64,000 nucleotides of DNA. Source: Xenophilus aerolatus (GTDB lineage Bacteria > Pseudomonadota > Gammaproteobacteria > Burkholderiales > Burkholderiaceae_C). Positions 17,583 through 25,861 of this stretch are shown here, piece after piece. The stretch covers positions 248,001-312,000 of the forward strand of contig QAIB01000002.1 in NCBI GenBank assembly GCA_030418545.1, written 5' to 3'. Below the pieces are notes generated by a model. That model was given only the letters and a program-made list of their open reading frames with translations. It was not told the origin of the DNA and searched no databases. Every line of letters starts with the position of its first letter. Position 1 is the first letter of the stretch. The translations under genes were made by a program, and so were the position numbers.

Positions 17583-18908
17583 ATGAACGCCCTTCGCTCC
17601 CTCACCCTGGCCGCGCTCGCCGCGTGCGCCGCATCTTCCGCGCTGGCCCAGTCGGCCGTGCCCTCGGCGCGCATCGTGCCGCTGGTCGACGGCATGTACC
17701 CGCAGCTCGAGTCGATCTACAAGGACATCCATGCCAATCCCGAGCTGGGCTTCCAGGAAACCCGCACCGCCGCCAAGCTGGCCGCCGAGCTGCGCGCGCT
17801 GGGCTTCGAGGTGACCGAGGGCGTGGGCCGCACCGGCGTGGTGGCGCTGTACCGCAACGGCAGCGGCCCGACGGTCATGGTGCGCACCGAACTCGACGCG
17901 CTGCCCATGGAGGAGAAGACCGGGCTGCCCTACGCCAGCAAGGCCAAGGCGCAATGGAACGGCCGCGAGACCTTCGTCGCCCACAGCTGCGGCCACGACA
18001 TCCACATGGCCAGCTGGGTCGGCACGGCGCGCACGCTGCTCGCGCTCAAGGACCAGTGGCAGGGCACGCTGATGTTCATCGCGCAGCCCTCGGAGGAGAC
18101 GGTGTCGGGGGCCAAGGCGATGGTGGAGGACGGCCTCTTCAAACGCTTCCCCAAGCCCGACTACGCCTTCGCGCTGCACACCAGCCCGTCGCCCTTCGGC
18201 TTCGTCGGCTATCGCGCCGGGCCGGTCACCTCGGCGTCCGACAGCCTGGAGATCACCTTCAAGGGCCGCGGAGGCCATGGCTCGGCGCCGCACGCGACCA
18301 TCGACCCGATCGCGATCGGCGCGCACTTCGTGACCGACGTGCAGACCGTGGTCAGCCGCGAGAAGGACCCGGCCGAGTTCGGCGTGGTCACCATCGGCGC
18401 CTTCCAGGCCGGCACGGCGGGCAACATCATTCCCGACGCGGCGAAGCTCAGCGGCACCATCCGCAGCTACAAGCCGGAGGTGCGCACGAAGCTGCTCGAC
18501 GGCATCCGCCGCACCGCGCTGGCCTCGGCCGCGATGGCCGGCGCGCCCGAGCCCGAGGTGCGCCTGGGCGCCGACAGCAGCACCGCCGCTGTGACCAACA
18601 ACGAGGCCGTGGTGCAGCGCACGGTGGCCTCGCTCAAGGCGCAGTTCGGTGACCCGAAGGTGGTGCAGGTGCAGCCCATCACCGCCAGTGAGGACTTCTC
18701 GGTGTTCACCGACGCGGGCATCCCGTCGATGTTCTTCTTCGTCGGCGTGACCGACCCCAAGGACGTGGCCGAGTCCATGAAGAAGGGCGGCAAACCGCTG
18801 CCCTTCAACCACTCGCCGTACTTCGCGCCGGTGCCCGAGCCGTCGATCAAGATCGGCGTGCAGGCCATGACCACGGCGGTACTCACGGCGCTGGGCAGCA
18901 AGGGCTGA
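17583..18908 (+). CDS. Secreted M20 amidohydrolase (hippurate-hydrolase/IAA-amino acid hydrolase type)
   Basis: Zinc-dependent amidohydrolase that splits N-acyl amino acids or related amides. It has 441 residues, including a signal peptide ending at SSALAQ (about 23), so it acts outside the cytoplasm, which is unusual since most bacterial relatives are cytoplasmic. Metal and catalytic residues are in HSCGHDIHMA (C136, H138, H141), PSEETVSGAK (E171/E172), ALHTSPSP and the late HSPYF. The dimerisation domain has GRGGHGSAPH. ATG 17583 is used because the signal peptide begins there. A 13-bp perfect hairpin follows the stop. Confidence 0.88.
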   Translation: MNALRSLTLAALAACAASSALAQSAVPSARIVPLVDGMYPQLESIYKDIHANPELGFQETRTAAKLAAELRALGFEVTEGVGRTGVVALYRNGSGPTVMVRTELDALPMEEKTGLPYASKAKAQWNGRETFVAHSCGHDIHMASWVGTARTLLALKDQWQGTLMFIAQPSEETVSGAKAMVEDGLFKRFPKPDYAFALHTSPSPFGFVGYRAGPVTSASDSLEITFKGRGGHGSAPHATIDPIAIGAHFVTDVQTVVSREKDPAEFGVVTIGAFQAGTAGNIIPDAAKLSGTIRSYKPEVRTKLLDGIRRTALASAAMAGAPEPEVRLGADSSTAAVTNNEAVVQRTVASLKAQFGDPKVVQVQPITASEDFSVFTDAGIPSMFFFVGVTDPKDVAESMKKGGKPLPFNHSPYFAPVPEPSIKIGVQAMTTAVLTALGSKG

Positions 18909-18919
18909 CGACCGTTGCA

Positions 18920-18950
18920 GCCGCCGCCGACCTGCCCGGTCGGCGGCGGC
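18920..18950. terminator. Strong hairpin after the amidohydrolase gene
   Basis: GCCGCCGCCGACC and GGTCGGCGGCGGC form a 13-bp uninterrupted stem around TGCCC, 11 bp after the stop codon. There is no U-run, so it is not a canonical intrinsic terminator. It could end transcription in GC-rich hosts or protect the mRNA 3' end. Confidence 0.5.
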
Positions 18951-18998
18951 GTGGGTTGCGCATCCACGGGTAATCCCGCAAGGTCCTGTGTGAAAAAC

Positions 18999-19022
18999 TG
19001 CATACAGTCTTTGCATACCAGT
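18999..19022 (+). promoter_or_regulatory. Direct repeat upstream of NCS1 permease gene
   Basis: TGCATACAGT (18999-19008) is repeated as TGCATACCAGT (19012-19022), with a 13-bp period between starts. It lies about 90 bp before the permease start. TGCATAC-type half-sites suit FCD-GntR regulators such as the one encoded just downstream of the permease. Function is inferred. Confidence 0.4.
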
Positions 19023-19113
19023 TTGCGTGCCAGGCTGCGCCGCCGCAGGGAGGAGGGGTTTTCCGGTGATGTGCGGGCCTGGCGTCTGTCAGCGAACCAG
19101 GAGACAACAACCC

Positions 19114-20571
19114 ATGGACATCCGCAATCCCTCGCCCGGCCTCTACAACGAGGACCTGGCCCCCGCCAAGGAACGGCAGTGGGGCGCCTTCAGCATCTTC
19201 AACGTCTGGACCTCGGACGTGCACAGCCTCTGGGGTTACTACCTCGCGGCCAGCCTGTTCCTGCTGTGCGGCAGCTTCGTCAACTTCCTCGTCGCCATCG
19301 GCCTGTCGTCGCTGGTGATCTTCGTGTTGATGAACCTCATCGGCTACGCGGGCGAGAAGACCGGTGTGCCGTACCCCGTGCTCGCGCGCGCCTCGTTCGG
19401 CGTGTGGGGCGCCAACCTGGCGGCGCTGGTGCGCGCGGTGGTGGCCTGCTTCTGGTACGGCGCCCAGACGGCCGCGGCCTCGGGCGCGGTGGTCGCGCTG
19501 CTGGTGCGCAACGACAGCATGCTGGAGTTCCACAAGACGGTGCACTTCCTCGGCCACTCCGGGCTGGAGGTGATCTGCTACGTGCTCATCTGGGCGCTGC
19601 AGCTGCTCATCATCCAGAAAGGGATGGAGACGGTGCGCAAGTTCCAGGACTGGGCCGGCCCCGCGGTGTGGATCGCGATGCTGATCCTCGCCGTGGGCCT
19701 GTGCGTGAAGGCCGGCGGCTTCAGCTTCGACCACGGCATCCCCATGGACGTGCTGCTCGACAAGACCAAGGACGCCGGCGTGAGCGGCACGCCCGGCAGC
19801 TTCTGGGCCCTGATGGCGGTGGGCGCCACCTGGATCACGTACTTCGCCGCCCTGTACCTGAACTTCTGCGACTTCTCGCGCTACGCGACGAACAAGGACG
19901 CGGTGAAGAAGGGCAACCTCTGGGGCCTGCCGGTGAACCTGATCGCTTTCTCGCTGGTGGCCGGCATCACCACCATCGCGGCCTACAAGGTGTATGGCGA
20001 GGTGCTGCTGCACCCCGAGCAGATCTCGGCCAAGTTCGACAGCTGGGTGCTCGCCCTCATTGCCGCGCTGACCTTCGCGGTGGCCACGCTGGGCATCAAC
20101 GTGGTGGCGAACTTCGTCTCGGCCGCCTTCGACATTTCCAACGTGTTTCCGAAGTCCATCGACTTCAAGAAGGGCGGCTACATCGCCGCGGCCATCGCGC
20201 TGGTGCTCTATCCCTTCGCGCCCTGGGAGGGCGGGGCCGCGCACTTCGTCAACGCCATCGGCGCCACCATGGGGCCGCTGCTGGGCATCATCCTGGTCGA
20301 CTACTACCTGGTCGCCAAGGGCAACATCAACGTGGCGGCGCTGTACGACGAGCACGGCGAGTACCGCTACGAGGGCGGCTGGAACGTCAATGCGCTGGTG
20401 GCCACGGCGGTGGGCTGCGTGTTCTCGACGATCCTGCCCAACTTCACGAGCCTGCTGCCGGCCTGGTGGGGCACCTACGGCTGGTTCTTCGGGGTGCTGA
20501 TCGGCGGCGGCGTGTACTGGATCATGGCGCTCGCGCGTCCGCGCACCTTGCCCGCCGCCGCGCGCGCCTGA
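19114..20571 (+). CDS. NCS1-family nucleobase/hydantoin permease
   Basis: Inner-membrane symporter of the nucleobase:cation symporter-1 family, importing purines, pyrimidines, allantoin or hydantoins. It has 485 residues and about 12 hydrophobic helices. It begins MDIRNPSPGLYNEDLAPAKE with the family's Trp-rich first helix (FSIFNVWTSDVHSLWGYYLA) and has DFSRYATNKDAVKKGN in the middle. ATG 19114 follows a CAGGAG ribosome site. With the upstream amidohydrolase and downstream GntR regulator it suggests a scavenging locus for an N-acyl or cyclic amide. Confidence 0.9.
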   Translation: MDIRNPSPGLYNEDLAPAKERQWGAFSIFNVWTSDVHSLWGYYLAASLFLLCGSFVNFLVAIGLSSLVIFVLMNLIGYAGEKTGVPYPVLARASFGVWGANLAALVRAVVACFWYGAQTAAASGAVVALLVRNDSMLEFHKTVHFLGHSGLEVICYVLIWALQLLIIQKGMETVRKFQDWAGPAVWIAMLILAVGLCVKAGGFSFDHGIPMDVLLDKTKDAGVSGTPGSFWALMAVGATWITYFAALYLNFCDFSRYATNKDAVKKGNLWGLPVNLIAFSLVAGITTIAAYKVYGEVLLHPEQISAKFDSWVLALIAALTFAVATLGINVVANFVSAAFDISNVFPKSIDFKKGGYIAAAIALVLYPFAPWEGGAAHFVNAIGATMGPLLGIILVDYYLVAKGNINVAALYDEHGEYRYEGGWNVNALVATAVGCVFSTILPNFTSLLPAWWGTYGWFFGVLIGGGVYWIMALARPRTLPAAARA

Positions 20572-20605
20572 CCCCCATCGGCCCGCGCGGGCACGGAAGC
20601 TGCAC

Positions 20606-21346
20606 GTGACCGACCCCGTGAACGCCAAGACCTCGATCGCGGAGCGCGTGGTGCGCTCCATCCTCGACCGCAAGCTGCGCCCCGGCGAACGGCTGGGCGA
20701 AAAGGAACTGGCCGAGGTCTTCGGCGTCAGCCGCACGCTGGTGCGCGAGGCGCTGATGCAGCTGCAGGCGCGCGGCTTCGTCGAGGTGCGGCCGCGCCTG
20801 GGCTGGTACGTGGTCGAGCCCTCCTTCGAGGAGGCGCGCGAAACCTATGCCGCGCGCCGCGTCATCGAACCCGGCATGCTCCAGGACGCGGGCCGGCCGC
20901 TGCAGTCGGCCATCCGCGCGCTGCGCCAGCATGTGGCGGAGGAGCGCGAGGCCGTGGCCCACGCCAACGCCGCGACGCGCAGCGTGCTGCTGGCCGAGTT
21001 CCACGTCTGCCTGGCCGAATGCCTGGGCAACCGCTTCCTCACCGGCATGCTGGTCGACCTGTCGGCGCGCACCACGCTCGTGTCGGCGCTCTACCAGTCG
21101 CAGACGCAGGCGCAGGACTCCAACGACGAGCACTCCGCCATCGTCGATGCACTCGAGGCGGGCCGCATGGACGAGGCGGCCGAGCTCATGCGCGCCCACA
21201 TCGACTGGCTGGCCGCGCGACTGGATGCGGACCTGGCCCACACCGGCCGGACCAAGGACCGCCTGCTCGCGGCCCTGGGCGAGCCGCCGCTCAGGCCGGG
21301 CCCAGACGCAGCGCCTCGCGCCGGCTCTCGGCCACGGCGCGGATGA
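20606..21346 (+). CDS. GntR-family regulator, FCD subgroup
   Basis: Transcription factor of 246 residues starting at GTG 20606, 34 bp after the permease gene. The N-terminal winged helix contains LRPGERLGEKELAEVFGVSR and TLVREALMQLQARGFVEVRP; the FCD domain has EFHVCLAECLGN and DEHSAIVDALEAG with the metal histidines. A basic Pro/Arg tail of about 20 residues is encoded in the 56-bp overlap with the convergent LysR gene. It probably controls the NCS1 permease transcript. Confidence 0.9.
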   Translation: MTDPVNAKTSIAERVVRSILDRKLRPGERLGEKELAEVFGVSRTLVREALMQLQARGFVEVRPRLGWYVVEPSFEEARETYAARRVIEPGMLQDAGRPLQSAIRALRQHVAEEREAVAHANAATRSVLLAEFHVCLAECLGNRFLTGMLVDLSARTTLVSALYQSQTQAQDSNDEHSAIVDALEAGRMDEAAELMRAHIDWLAARLDADLAHTGRTKDRLLAALGEPPLRPGPDAAPRAGSRPRRG

Positions 21347-22190
21347 AGTTCCAAACCGCCTGCATGCGGCCGAGTTGCCTGGCCTCGGCAGGCATCGACA
21401 TCCAGAAGGTGCGCGTGAAGTTGGCCTGCGCGGGCAGCACGCGCGCCAGGCGCGCATCGCCCTCGGCCACGAAGGCCGGCAGCACCGCGATGCCGGCGTC
21501 GGCCAGCACGGCGCGGTGCTGGGCCAGCACGCTGGTGCTGCGCAGCGAGAAGGCGTCGGGCCGGTACAGCTCGTCCAGGTACTGCAGCTCCTTGGAGAAG
21601 AGCAGGTCGTCGATGTAGCTCACGAAGGCATGGCCCTTGAGGTCCTCGCGCTGGCGGATGGGCGGATGCGCGCGCAGGTAGGCCCGGCTCGCGTACAGGT
21701 GCAGGCTGTAGTCGGTGAGCTTGGTCACGAGCACCGGGCCGCGCGCCGGCCGCTCGAGCGAGATGACGATGTCCGCCTCGCGCCGCGACAGGTGCACCAG
21801 GCGCGGCATGGCGAGCAGGTCGATCACGAGCTTGGGGTGCTCGCGCGCGAAGCCGGCCAGAGCCGGCGCCAGGATCACCGTGCCGAAGCCTTCGGTGGCG
21901 CCCACGCGCACCAGGCCCGACAGGCCTTCCTCGGGCGCCGGCGTGGCGCTTTTCTCCAGCGTGCGAAAGGCGCGTTCCATGGCCTCCACCTGCGGCTGGA
22001 GGCGGCGCCCGGCTTCGGTGAGCCGATGGCCGCCGGCTTCGCGGGCGAAGAGCGGGCTGCCCAGTTCCTTTTCGAGCGCCTGGATGCGGCGTGCGACGGT
22101 CGTGTGGTCGACCGCGAGCCGGCGCGCGGCGGCCATCAGCGTGCCGGCGCGCGACAGCTCGAGGAAATACCGAAGGTTGTTCCAGTCCAT
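21291..22190 (-). CDS. LysR-family regulator of the valine-catabolic cluster
   Basis: LysR-type regulator of 299 residues from ATG 22190 (MDWNNLRYFLELSRAGTLMA). The helix-turn-helix covers 1-60 and the effector domain the rest. It is divergent from mmsA and most likely controls isobutyrate/valine breakdown, sensing a pathway intermediate; that is inference from position. The spacer to mmsA is largely filled by a hairpin element. The reading frame stays open far upstream of 22190, but only through that repeat and the antisense of mmsA. Confidence 0.9.
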   Translation of the reverse strand: MDWNNLRYFLELSRAGTLMAAARRLAVDHTTVARRIQALEKELGSPLFAREAGGHRLTEAGRRLQPQVEAMERAFRTLEKSATPAPEEGLSGLVRVGATEGFGTVILAPALAGFAREHPKLVIDLLAMPRLVHLSRREADIVISLERPARGPVLVTKLTDYSLHLYASRAYLRAHPPIRQREDLKGHAFVSYIDDLLFSKELQYLDELYRPDAFSLRSTSVLAQHRAVLADAGIAVLPAFVAEGDARLARVLPAQANFTRTFWMSMPAEARQLGRMQAVWNFIRAVAESRREALRLGPA

Positions 22191-22209
22191 CGTGGTGCAG
22201 CAGTAAAAC

Positions 22210-22319
22210 GGACATCCGTACGCGAAGGACGCAAAGGTTGCGCGAAGGACGCGAAATCTGTCTTTGATGTTCTTTCGCGTCCTTCGCGAGATCTTCGCGC
22301 CCTTCGCGTACGGGTGTCC
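22210..22319. repeat. GGACA-ended hairpin element, copy 1
   Basis: Imperfect palindrome of 110 bp. Left arm GGACATCCGTACGCGAAGG and right arm (read backwards) GGACACCCGTACGCGAAGG continue inward with more CGCGAAGGACGCGAA units for about 50 bp each. It would fold into one long hairpin. Three similar elements lie at 25722, 26990 and 37390. It carries no ORF of its own. Confidence 0.9.
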
Positions 22320-22424
22320 CATTCTGCGTTTTCGCAAACCTGAAGCGCAATTTTCTCCATTGCGCACGCAATTTTGCAAAGCTAGCATCCGTCGGTTCGC
22401 CCGACATACACAAGGAGACATCCC

Positions 22425-23948
22425 ATGGACGCCACCACCGCGCCGGCCACCCAGGTCGCCACCGTCAAGCTGCTCATCGGCGGCCAATTCGTCGAATCGA
22501 AGACCACCGAGTGGCGCGACGTCGTCAACCCGGCCACGCAGGAGGTGCTGGCCCGCGTGCCCTTCGCCACGCAGGCCGAGGTCGATGCGGCCGTGGCGTC
22601 GGCCAAGGAAGCCTTCAAGACCTGGAAGAAGACCGCCATCGGCGCCCGCGCGCGCATCTTCCTGAAGCTGCAGCAGCTGATCCGCGAGCACATGGGCGAA
22701 CTGGCCGCGCTGCTGACGGCCGAGCAGGGCAAGACACTGCCCGACGCCGAAGGCGACGTGTTCCGCGGCCTGGAGGTGGTGGAACACGCGGCCAACATCG
22801 GCACGCTGCAGCTCGGCGAGCTGGCCAACAACGTGGCCGGCGGTGTCGACACCTACACGCTGCTGCAGCCGCTGGGCGTGTGCGCCGGCATCACACCCTT
22901 CAACTTCCCCGCCATGATCCCGCTGTGGATGTTCCCGATGGCCATCGCCACCGGCAACACCTTCGTGCTCAAGCCCAGCGAGCAGGACCCGATGGTGACC
23001 ATGCGCCTGTGCGAACTGGCGCTCGAGGCGGGCATCCCGCCGGGCGTGCTGAACGTGGTGCACGACGGAGAGGCGGTGGTCAACGCGATCTGCGACCACC
23101 AGGACATCAAGGCGATCAGCTTCGTCGGCTCGACCAAGGTGGGGACGCACGTCTACCACCGCGGCATCGCCAGCGGCAAGCGCGTGCAATGCATGATGGG
23201 CGCGAAGAACCACGCCATCGTGATGCCCGACGCCAACAAGGAGCAGACCCTCAACGCGCTGGCCGGTGCGGCCTTCGGTGCGGCAGGGCAGCGCTGCATG
23301 GCGGTGTCGGTGGCCGTGCTGGTGGGCGAGGCGCAACAGTGGATCCCGGACCTGGTCGCCAAGGCGAAGACGCTGAAGGTGGGCGCCGGCACCGAGAAGG
23401 GTGTGGACGTGGGGCCGCTGGTCTCGTGCGCGGCCTACGAGCGCGTGACGGGGCTGATCGAGCGCGGCACGGCGGACGGTGCGACGCTGGAGCTGGACGG
23501 TCGCAAGCCCACGGTGCCCGGCTACGAGAAGGGCAACTTCGTCGGCCCCACGATCTTCTCGGGCGTGAAGCCTGGCATGACGATTTACGACCAGGAGATC
23601 TTCGGCCCGGTGCTGTGCGTGGCCGGTGCGGCCGACATCGACGAGGCGATCGAGCTCATCAACTCGAACCCGAACGGCAACGGCACCGCGATCTTCACGC
23701 AGTCCGGCGCGGCGGCGCGCAAGTTCCAGGAGGAGATCGACGTCGGCCAGGTGGGCATCAACGTGCCGATCCCGGTGCCGGTGCCGCTGTTCTCCTTCAC
23801 CGGCTCGCGCGGCTCCAAGCTGGGTGACCTCGGGCCTTACGGCAAGCAGGTAGTGCTGTTCTACACGCAGACCAAGACGGTGACGGCCCGGTGGTTCGAC
23901 GACAGCACGGTGGCGCATGGGGTCAACACGACCATTTCGCTGAAGTGA
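22425..23948 (+). CDS. mmsA: CoA-acylating methylmalonate-semialdehyde dehydrogenase
   Basis: Last step of valine breakdown: converts methylmalonate semialdehyde to propionyl-CoA (and malonate semialdehyde to acetyl-CoA). The 507-residue aldehyde dehydrogenase has the CoA-acylating hallmarks: NAD-site [24 protein letters not shown], the general-base glutamate replaced in [14 protein letters not shown], and nucleophile C291 in [31 protein letters not shown] is also typical. The start follows an AAGGAG ribosome site. It leads the valine cluster. Confidence 0.95.
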   Translation: MDATTAPATQVATVKLLIGGQFVESKTTEWRDVVNPATQEVLARVPFATQAEVDAAVASAKEAFKTWKKTAIGARARIFLKLQQLIREHMGELAALLTAEQGKTLPDAEGDVFRGLEVVEHAANIGTLQLGELANNVAGGVDTYTLLQPLGVCAGITPFNFPAMIPLWMFPMAIATGNTFVLKPSEQDPMVTMRLCELALEAGIPPGVLNVVHDGEAVVNAICDHQDIKAISFVGSTKVGTHVYHRGIASGKRVQCMMGAKNHAIVMPDANKEQTLNALAGAAFGAAGQRCMAVSVAVLVGEAQQWIPDLVAKAKTLKVGAGTEKGVDVGPLVSCAAYERVTGLIERGTADGATLELDGRKPTVPGYEKGNFVGPTIFSGVKPGMTIYDQEIFGPVLCVAGAADIDEAIELINSNPNGNGTAIFTQSGAAARKFQEEIDVGQVGINVPIPVPVPLFSFTGSRGSKLGDLGPYGKQVVLFYTQTKTVTARWFDDSTVAHGVNTTISLK

Positions 23949-23983
23949 CGCTGCGTCCCTGGGCATGCAAGCGTTGCGCCCCG

Positions 23984-24235
23984 GCCCTGACGTGGAAGGG
24001 CACCGCGCCGCGCTTCAGTGAGGCGGTCGGCGCTTTGCGCCGACTTCCCTGCGGTGCTCGCGCAGCCGGGCCGGCGCAGAACTCGCTGCGCGCGCCGCAG
24101 GCGCGCTCCGCTCAAACAGCTGCGCCGAGTCAGTCAACGAAGCGTGCCTGTCCTTCGGCAGGCACGCAGCCCGGCTACGCTGCGCTTCTCGGCGCCTCAC
24201 AGGCGCGCGTCGCGGTGCCCTTCCACGCCAGGGCC
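23984..24235. repeat. Intergenic element with 25-bp terminal inverted repeats
   Basis: The 615-base gap 23949-24563 holds no gene I can support and is built of repeats. This element is bounded by GGCCCTGACGTGGAAGGGCA.. (23984-24008) and its inverted copy (24211-24235), 24 of 25 positions matching. Its interior includes CAAACAGCTGCGCCGAGTCAG and a CTGTCCTTCGGCAG hairpin. It encodes no transposase, so it is MITE-like or a palindromic repetitive element. Confidence 0.75.
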
Positions 24236-24345
24236 AGAACGGCTGGTGGCGGTGTTCGGCGGCCAGATCGGACACGACGTTTCCGCGCGGCAGGTGGTGG
24301 CCGGCGCGGGCGATTTGTGGGGCGGCGACTAGCGCAGGCCGGGGC

Positions 24346-24454
24346 GCGGCACGCCTGCCGAAGGACAGGCGTGCTTCGTGATCTGACTCGTCGCAGCTGT
24401 TTGAACGGAGCGAACGCAGTTCGCGCAGTGAGTTCTGCGACGCGCGCCCCGGCT
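24346..24454 (-). repeat. Inverted partial copy of the 24069-24170 segment
   Basis: Read on the minus strand, this stretch runs CGCAGAACTCACTGCGCG, CAAACAGCTGCGACGAGTCAG and CCTGTCCTTCGGCAGGCG. This parallels plus-strand 24069-24170 (CGCAGAACTCGCTGCGCG, CAAACAGCTGCGCCGAGTCAG) at roughly 85% identity by eye. The two copies face each other across about 175 bp and could pair into a long hairpin. The remaining bases up to 24563 are the ACAD leader, with nothing else recognisable. Confidence 0.75.
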
Positions 24455-24563
24455 GAGCATCGCAGCGGAGTCGATGCGAAGCATCGACCGCCCCACTATG
24501 AGCCCGTGCCGGCCACCACCTGCCGCGCCACCCCGGACCTCAGACCCGAAAGCACCCAAACCC

Positions 24564-25718
24564 ATGGACTTTGAACTGACCGAAGACCAGCGCGCCTTCG
24601 CCGACACGGCCCGCGCGTTCGCTGCCAGCGAGTTTGCCCCCCACGCGGCGCAGTGGGACCGCGAGGCCATCTTCCCGCGCGAGGCGATCGCCAAGGCCGG
24701 CGAACTGGGCTTCTGCGGCCTCTACGCGCCCGAGCGCATTGGCGGGCTGGGCCTGCCGCGGCTCGACGCGGCGCTGGTGTTCGAGGAGATGGCGGCGGTC
24801 GATCCGTCGACCACCGCCTTCATCACCATCCACAACATGGCGACCTGGATGCTCGGCACCTGGGGCACCGACGTCGTCTGCACGGCCTGGGGCGAAGACC
24901 TGACCAGCGGCCGCAAGCTCGCCTCGTACTGCCTCACGGAGCCGGGCGCCGGCTCCGACGCCGGCTCGCTCAAGACGCGTGCCGAATTGCAGGGCGCCGA
25001 GTACGTCATCAACGGCGGCAAGGCCTTCATCTCGGGCGCCGGCTCGAGCGACGTGCTGGTGCTGATGGCACGCACGGGCGGGGCGGGTGCGAGCGGCGTC
25101 TCCGCCTTCGTCGTGCCGGCGGATGCACCGGGCATCAGCTACGGCAAGAAGGAGCACAAGATGGGCTGGAACAGCCAGCCCACGCGCACCATCGCCTTCG
25201 ACAACGTGCGCATTCCGGCCGATCACCTGCTCGGGCAGGAAGGCGAGGGCTTCCGCATCGCGATGAAGGGGCTCGATGGTGGCCGCATCAACATCGCCAC
25301 CTGCTCGGTGGGTGCGGCGCAGGGCGCGCTCGACGCGGCGCGCCGCTACCTTCACGAGCGCCAGCAGTTCGGCAAGCCGCTCGCGAGCTTCCAGGCGCTG
25401 CAGTTCAAGCTGGCCGACATGGCCACCGAGCTGGTCGCCGCGCGCCAGATGGTGCGCCTGGCCGCGAGCAAGCTCGATGCCCAGCACCCCGACGCCAGCA
25501 CATATTGCGCCATGGCCAAGCGCTTCGCCACCGATGCCGGCTTCAAGGTCTGCAACGAGGCGCTGCAACTGCACGGCGGCTACGGCTACCTGGGCGAGTT
25601 CCCGCTCGAACGGCTGGTTCGCGACGCCCGCGTGCACCAGATCCTCGAAGGCACCAACGAGATCATGCGCGTCATCGTGTCGCGCAAGCTGCTCGACGGG
25701 GATGCGGACATCCGGTAA
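24564..25718 (+). CDS. Acyl-CoA dehydrogenase (isobutyryl-CoA dehydrogenase)
   Basis: FAD flavoenzyme of 384 residues that oxidises isobutyryl-CoA to methacrylyl-CoA; the substrate is inferred from its place between mmsA and the hydroxyisobutyryl-CoA hydrolase gene. Signatures are SYCLTEPGAGSDAGSLKTRA, FDNVRIPADHLLGQEGEGF, ALQLHGGYGYLGEFPLERL and the catalytic base E362 in LEGTNEIMRVI. ATG 24564 (MDFELTEDQRAFADTARAFA) is the family start; an in-frame ATG 90 bases upstream lies in repeat sequence. Confidence 0.92.
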   Translation: MDFELTEDQRAFADTARAFAASEFAPHAAQWDREAIFPREAIAKAGELGFCGLYAPERIGGLGLPRLDAALVFEEMAAVDPSTTAFITIHNMATWMLGTWGTDVVCTAWGEDLTSGRKLASYCLTEPGAGSDAGSLKTRAELQGAEYVINGGKAFISGAGSSDVLVLMARTGGAGASGVSAFVVPADAPGISYGKKEHKMGWNSQPTRTIAFDNVRIPADHLLGQEGEGFRIAMKGLDGGRINIATCSVGAAQGALDAARRYLHERQQFGKPLASFQALQFKLADMATELVAARQMVRLAASKLDAQHPDASTYCAMAKRFATDAGFKVCNEALQLHGGYGYLGEFPLERLVRDARVHQILEGTNEIMRVIVSRKLLDGDADIR

Positions 25719-25721
25719 ATC

Positions 25722-25841
25722 GGACATCCGTACGCGAAGGGCGCGAAGATCACGCGAAGGACGCGAAAGAGATCAAGAACAATCACATGGAATTCTTCGC
25801 GCCCTTCGCGAAACCCTTGCGTCCTTCGCGTACGGATGTCC
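25722..25841. repeat. GGACA-ended hairpin element, copy 2
   Basis: Imperfect palindrome of 120 bp starting three bases after the ACAD stop codon. Ends GGACATCCGTACGCGAAGG are mirrored exactly at the right side (CCTTCGCGTACGGATGTCC). The interior has alternate GCGCGAAG and ACGCGAAAG units around an AT-rich loop. It occupies nearly the whole spacer to the hydrolase gene, within the probable transcript. Confidence 0.92.
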
Positions 25842-25861
25842 CTATCTGACAAGCTCTCACC

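Noticed and set aside
22264-22665. Short open frame crossing the hairpin element into mmsA
   Set aside because: It translates CGCGAAGG repeats and then an out-of-frame part of mmsA.
21291-23966. LysR frame open for 891 codons
   Set aside because: Only the part from ATG 22190 is a LysR protein; the rest is repeat and antisense mmsA sequence.
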